Positions 59,290-64,000 of a stretch of 64,000 bases of DNA are shown piece after piece. The notes under the pieces were generated by a model. That model saw nothing but the letters and a program-made list of their open reading frames with translations, did no database searches and was not told the origin of the DNA. Location: contig CM033391.1 in NCBI GenBank assembly GCA_019426215.1, positions 13,194,708-13,258,707 of the forward strand, written 5' to 3'. A program made the translations under genes and the position numbers. Position 1 is the first letter of the stretch. The number at the start of each line of letters is the position of its first letter. The DNA comes from Buddleja alternifolia. Lineage: Eukaryota; Streptophyta; Magnoliopsida; Lamiales; Scrophulariaceae.

Positions 59290-59619
59290 TTTGATTATAC
59301 ACTCCTCTGTACTCTTTTCGAATTCTTCTCTCTTTTTCTCTCTCACTCAAAAACTCTTATCAAAACCTTTAGAAAATCTCAATTTGTAATCTCTCTTGGG
59401 TTCTTCTTCTTCACTCGTTTCTATTTTGTCTGTATTGAATTATTCATAGATTTGTGATTGGCATCCAGATTACGTTGTGTTTGGTTTTCCTTCATTCGAT
59501 GACACGTGCAGTGCAGCCATAGGCAACTATAATGATACCCCCAGTGGAAGTGGCGACAGTGAAAGATCCATATCTCGTAAAACGTAAATATTGGAGATAA
59601 ATAAGTTGTGCATCAAGAA

Positions 59620-59636
59620 GCTGGAATAGCTCAGTT

Positions 59637-59669
<33 letters not shown>

Positions 59670-59693
59670 GAGGTTCAAGCCCTCCTTCTAGCG
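59620..59693 (+). tRNA. tRNA-Asn (anticodon GTT), nuclear
   Basis: 74 bp. The acceptor stem GCTGGAA pairs with TTCTAGC (one G-T pair). The D arm is AGCTCAGTTGGTTAGAGC. The anticodon stem TGTGG/CCACA encloses CTGTTAA with GTT at 59654-59656. The T arm has GGTTCAAGC, and the discriminator is G. No intron. The sequence is the plant nuclear type, not the chloroplast type. It stands 330 bp upstream of the OEP16 start codon on the opposite strand. Confidence 0.97.
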
Positions 59694-61082
59694 AATTTAT
59701 TAACATAGATAAGTTGATTTTTGTTCTTTGATAATTTGAACAAGAAAACTAAATCTAAGTTAAGAGGCCGGGTATCGTATAGAACGAACCGGGTTTCTTT
59801 TGTTGAGTTGAAGATTTAGGTTGATTGTAGGGGTTGAATTAGCTCAATCAGGGGTGATTTTGTATATGGATCGGATGTTACTCAATCATACAATGCATTT
59901 AGATTGTTTAAGATGCCTACGTACTTTTTTGAGGATGAAGGCTCCTTCTACAAAGTTGTAGATCGATGTCTTAGCTTCACGTGAGAACTTGAATCATCCA
60001 AATCGGAGATCTGTGGAGAGAGTTATGAAGAAAATACGATTGTTGCGCTGGACAAGAGCAAAGACGTCCAGCAATCTGCTGCCCACGCCTAGGCGTCGGC
60101 ATGACCACGCCTGGGTGCCGATGTACGCGTTTTTCAAGCTATAAAGGCTAAATTTCAGCATTGGAGATGGGGGGTTCGGTTTTTAGGCCCTTTTGGGGCT
60201 AAGAATAGTCACCTAAATCATATTTTGGAGGACAAGAAGGAGGAAGGGCAAGGAATTGAAGCTTTCAACTTGATTTCATCATCAACCAAGTGTATTAGGG
60301 AGTTTTCCATTACTTTCATTATATATTTGTCTATGAATATATACATGTTTGCTTTAGATATTCTTGTACCGTTGATTATGAACTAGATCTATAACACTAA
60401 GGCCATGTGAAGGCCTATTTGTGAAGTATCTATATAATATTTGTTTGTTTGAATCAATTCATGTGTTGCTATGTGTTGTGAATTTGTATTTGTTATACGT
60501 ACATGTGCTTGATCACCATGTGTTCGATAAATTGCCTAGGTGAATATTTCGAGAGAAAATTGATCTAGGGTGCATGAAATTCACATCATAACCCGCAACC
60601 AATGAGGAATTGCCCTAGACATAGGTAAAGATTCCCGGGTGAAGTCGTTCGATTTATATCGAGGAAGTTCTAGTTTGTTAATGCATGCTTAGTGGTTAGA
60701 TTTCCGGGTAGAAATACTTAGGAAACCATCGTTTAAGTATAGGAGTCTATCACGAGACATCGGTTATTCTTTACTTTAGGAACTTTCACCATAGGAACAT
60801 AAGTCTAATGATTCAATAAGATTCTTAATAAGGATACGGATCAAATTGAGCCTCGCATGCGCCTTAGTCACTCTTCATATTTGAGTTTCAATCGTTTGCT
60901 CATTTTTGTTCTTGTTCTTTGCACTTTTATTTGAATTTACTCTTACTTTAATTGTTTACTTCATTACGAATCTTAAACTAAAATTCAAGTCTCCGTTGTT
61001 CGACAACCCGAACTTTTTGTCCATTTATTACTACACATGACTAGTGCACTTGCTACCAAGCACGTTAGCTTTTAGCGTGTCA
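59694..61082 (+). repeat. LTR related to the one at 1-721; left border uncertain
   Basis: Positions 60369-61082 align with 1-721 and end with the same GCGTGTCA. Further left a possible TATA box (CTATAAAGG near 60139) suggests the LTR reaches well before 60139, perhaps close to the tRNA gene. I could not find the TG start or a target duplication. No reading frame. Confidence 0.6.
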
Positions 61083-61653
61083 CCTATGCATATTTTATTC
61101 TATATTTTTCTATATTACAAAGTATAAACATAACGAAGGTCCAAGGTGCAAGTCAAAACAGAGCCAAGATGAAGCCGAGATGGATTGGGAAGACCCGGGG
61201 TCGAGAAAGGTCGAAAAAGGTGAAAAACGGTGTTCCTGGACGGAATGTCGTGGCATCATAGGAGCGTTGTCGCGGCGTTCGAGGCGAACACCGTGACGTT
61301 CGGCAGCGTGTTGGCAGTTTCCTTGTGTGATTTGAACTCTAATTTGGCAATTTTTTGGGCTTATTTTAAGAGATATTTGTTTCCTATTCCTTTTAGACTT
61401 GTCCCCTAAGTTATTTAGGATTGTATTCCTAATTTGTTAGGGTTTAGACATGCTCGACTATTATAAATAGGAGAACTCATCCTGTAATTATTTGATTCAC
61501 TCTTGAGAAATAAAGATGTGGTCTAGGTGTTGGCTCGTGGATATAGGCACTTTGTCGAACCACGTTAAATCCTCGTGTTAATCTTTCATGTTATATTTAG
61601 TTTTATAGTTTCTTGATTATTTTCTTCGTGCTCTGATGCTACCATTTCTAACA
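61083..61653 (+). repeat. copia-type 5' LTR; left border uncertain
   Basis: It ends TTTCTAACA at 61653, two bases before the primer site. A TATA box (TTATAAATAGG) is near 61461. The left border may be as late as 61435 (TGTTAG, mirror of CTAACA), giving a 219-bp LTR, or as early as 61083. No second LTR is seen. Confidence 0.6.
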
Positions 61654-61655
61654 AC

Positions 61656-61667
61656 TGGTATTAGAGC
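61656..61667 (+). promoter_or_regulatory. Primer-binding site, initiator-tRNA-Met type
   Basis: TGGTATTAGAGC just inside the LTR end at 61653. Confidence 0.85.
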
Positions 61668-62142
61668 TATACTTTGTAGATTTAGAAGGGCTCCTAAATC
61701 TAGATCTATGGGGAAGTATTTTTGGTTAAACATAATTTCGTTGTGAGAAAGATGGTTGGAGATGGAGAATGATCAAGCTCCACAATTTCGTAGCACGAAT
61801 TCAGATCATGGTAAAGCCGGAGAAAATGACAAAGAAGGATAAAATTGGTTAGATAGTTAACCAACGAAGAGCAATCCCTTTTAACGTTAACAAGAAAACA
61901 TTGAAAAATCATGGTACCAGCTAATAGGTAAATCCGTAGCAGTAGAGGCAATTTTGTGTTGTCAGGTGGGTAGACACGAAGCTAGTGGGAGCAGTTGCGG
62001 TGTCGGTGGTTGATCTGTAGAGCCAAAGGTCAAAGGGTAGACTCGTATTGCCGAGAGGGATGAACAAGTTGCCAGAGACTAGAGGAGCAAAATTATAGTG
62101 CTAAAAAAGCAAATCCATCAGAGGTCAGAGTGACGAAATCGG
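61668..62142 (+). other. Internal leader of a copia-like element, truncated
   Basis: About 480 bp follow the primer site without a convincing gag frame, then the next LTR begins. The element is therefore interrupted or truncated here. Confidence 0.5.
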
Positions 62143-63918
62143 TGTTAGGATTATGCCCTCAGATACCATAGATGGTAGAATGATAGGGCATCATTCTTGT
62201 AATAAACTTATTTATTATTTATAATAAAAGGCATTGTTTAGTTTCACTTAAATCTTATCCGCATCTATAACTAGTGTAAAACAATTTGTCCATGTTTTCA
62301 GTGCAATCTCTCTACTTCCCATGGGATAGGAAGATTGACACTAGAAAGATTGATCTTGATTACTTAAACTCGTTCGCAAGTAATATGAAGTTTTTAATGG
62401 ACAAATAAAGACTTAGAACACTTGTACAATCTTAGCTTTGACATAGGAGTGCCAGTCGAACACCATATGATGGTGGGAGCTTAAGACTGTAGGCACATCA
62501 GTGAAACTGATATGCTCGAACACGACTCGCATGGGTTCTGTCACATAGGTTTTCACTATGTAACTGTCAATGACAGAACTGATTATGCGTAATAGGTATA
62601 AGTGAACCTTTGACCTGAAGTATCAGACTGAAGATACACTTGCGACGTCAAGTCTGTCACTAGAGTAGTTAGACCCAATTCACCTGTTGGTAGAGTCGAC
62701 CTCAAAATGCGGCTTAATGGGCAAGTGGTAGTCTTAGCTAATAACTAATATGAGATTTGTTATCTCATAAGTGAATGAGAAAGTATCCTATGTGATTATA
62801 GATAATGGAGATCAAAGTCTTTGGCCAAATCAAAAGAGACGATTGTGCGAGGCACTAAATCGAACTCAATGATCTTGTATTATTATAATTAATACATATG
62901 GTCAAGCCCAGTGAGTTTGATATAACCATGACTCTCACTTGAGTGGGACACGAGAGCAAAGGGTTTATACTTATGTGGTATTTACGATTGGAAGGTTGTG
63001 GAATGATCCAATCATTCGATTTTGTTTGGGCTACGAAGTGGGTCACGTGACTGGCTAGAAGTTATCCACTTCCTTTGGATTCCTCTAACTTCCAAACTAA
63101 ACGAACCTAAAGAGTAGTGCTAAAGGATTGATAAAGAATAATAAAAGGATTTTCTATTTTATACTAGGAGATTTAATTTATGGGATAAATTAAATAATTA
63201 ATTAATTACTCATTAGATAAGATAATTAATTATAAAGATAAGATTAATTATTAATTATTTCTCAAGAAAATAAATTAATGAAGTAATTTATCTAATTAAA
63301 TTGATTATTTAATTAATTTATTTATTTATTGGACATAATAAATTAACAATTAAATAGATAATTAATTAAAACTAAAGATGAGCTGGGCCATGTGGGAAGC
63401 GTTCATTTGGACAGCACCTAGGGCTAAGTTGGGCATCCACTTGGATGCCCAACATGGACTCTATTTTTTTGTTTTGGTCAATAAGTTAAGTGATCTTAAA
63501 AAGGACTTTTGACCTAAATGAATGAAAAGTTTTCACACAACTCTCCTAGAAAGAAAAAGAAAAACCCCTCCCTCTCTCATACACTCTCTAGCCGTCGGTC
63601 AAGGTGAGAAAAGAAGAGATTTTTTGTCAAATGAATCCGCGTGATTATTTAGAGGCAACGTATTTTCGTTGTTCGGATCAAGAATTTAAGAAAGCTTCAA
63701 AGAATTCTTGAAGATTGGATTGCACGTGTTCTTGGAGATTTGAAAACTTAAAAGTTTTTTATTTTTTGAGGAGGAATTAGTTCTCCAACCACTTCGCTTC
63801 AATGGGTAAGTCGTTATTTGTTTTAGCGTTTATATGATTCAATATGCAATTCGAGAAAATCACTTTGGGATTTCATTTTTAAAACCTTCCGCTGCGCAAT
63901 TTTTTGCGTAACCTAACA
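62143..63918. repeat. Long LTR (1776 bp) with TGTTAGG/CCTAACA ends
   Basis: The ends TGTTAGG (62143-62149) and CCTAACA (63912-63918) are perfect 7-bp inverted repeats with the TG..CA rule. The interior is non-coding with an AT-rich part at 63150-63370. The bases after it (TTGGGTAGATGAG) do not match the usual primer site, and the flanks show no clean target duplication, so I cannot say whether it is a solo LTR or the left end of an element. Confidence 0.65.
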
Positions 63919-64000
63919 TTGGGTAGATGAGAGAGTAAAGTCGTGTAGTCAAGAGATCGGAGGACAGGGTTGTGGAGGTACATCTATGTAGAGATTATCC

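Noticed and set aside
1..61082. LTRs at 1-721 and up to 61082 as the two ends of one 60-kb element
   Set aside because: They differ too much to be a pair, and the sequence between contains host genes and many unrelated elements.

Overview
This is a transposon-dense stretch of nuclear DNA from a flowering plant, most likely a eudicot. The evidence is three host protein genes with plant-type exon structure, a plant nuclear tRNA-Asn, and nested Ty1/copia, Ty3/gypsy (Tat lineage), LINE, SINE, hAT-type and CACTA-type elements. The metallothionein resembles those of Lamiales as I remember them, but I cannot fix the species. Host genes fill only about 6 kb: a type 1 metallothionein (25827-26480, minus, 3 exons), a mitochondrial P-class PPR protein (53693-55575, plus, 2 exons), a 16-kDa outer envelope pore protein OEP16 (56768-59289, minus, 6 exons), and tRNA-Asn(GTT) at 59620-59693.

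Region by region. Positions 1-17378 are a retrotransposon stack. A Tat-lineage Ty3/gypsy element (9173-17378, plus) was hit by a SIRE-like Ty1/copia element (722-9172, minus), which was itself hit by another LTR element (1-721). The Tat element carries an antisense gene downstream of pol (about 13310-16260) with a PF04195-like region, visible GT-AG introns, and a hAT-type MITE inside it. Positions 17379-23008 and 27384-38611 are direct copies of one non-coding segment of about 5.6 kb. Each copy holds insertions the other lacks, so many transposons can be delimited against an empty or near-empty site. The metallothionein gene and two SINEs lie between the copies. Copy 2 contains a nearly pristine Ty1/copia element (27860-34118): two 706-bp LTRs differing at two positions, a 5-bp target duplication, and one uninterrupted 1409-codon gag-pol ORF.

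Positions 38612-53600 hold more repeats: two fold-back elements, an internally deleted Tat derivative with both LTRs (41666-44258), and a decayed L1-type LINE with a poly(A) tail (about 47280-51797). Positions 53693-59693 are the gene-rich island, with the PPR and OEP16 genes convergent and tRNA-Asn just upstream of OEP16. From about 59700 to the end are LTR-retrotransposon remnants: an LTR related to the one at position 1, a copia LTR with an initiator-tRNA-type primer site, and a 1.8-kb LTR.

The most interesting leads are these. The young copia element lacks a recognisable tRNA primer-binding site, and the sequence at that place is instead perfectly complementary over 14 nt to its own LTR. 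The Tat element has a spliced antisense gene. A CACTA-type MITE family is built almost entirely of alternating GTGACA/TGTCAC motifs. The paired 5.6-kb copies give a natural record of insertion and possible excision.
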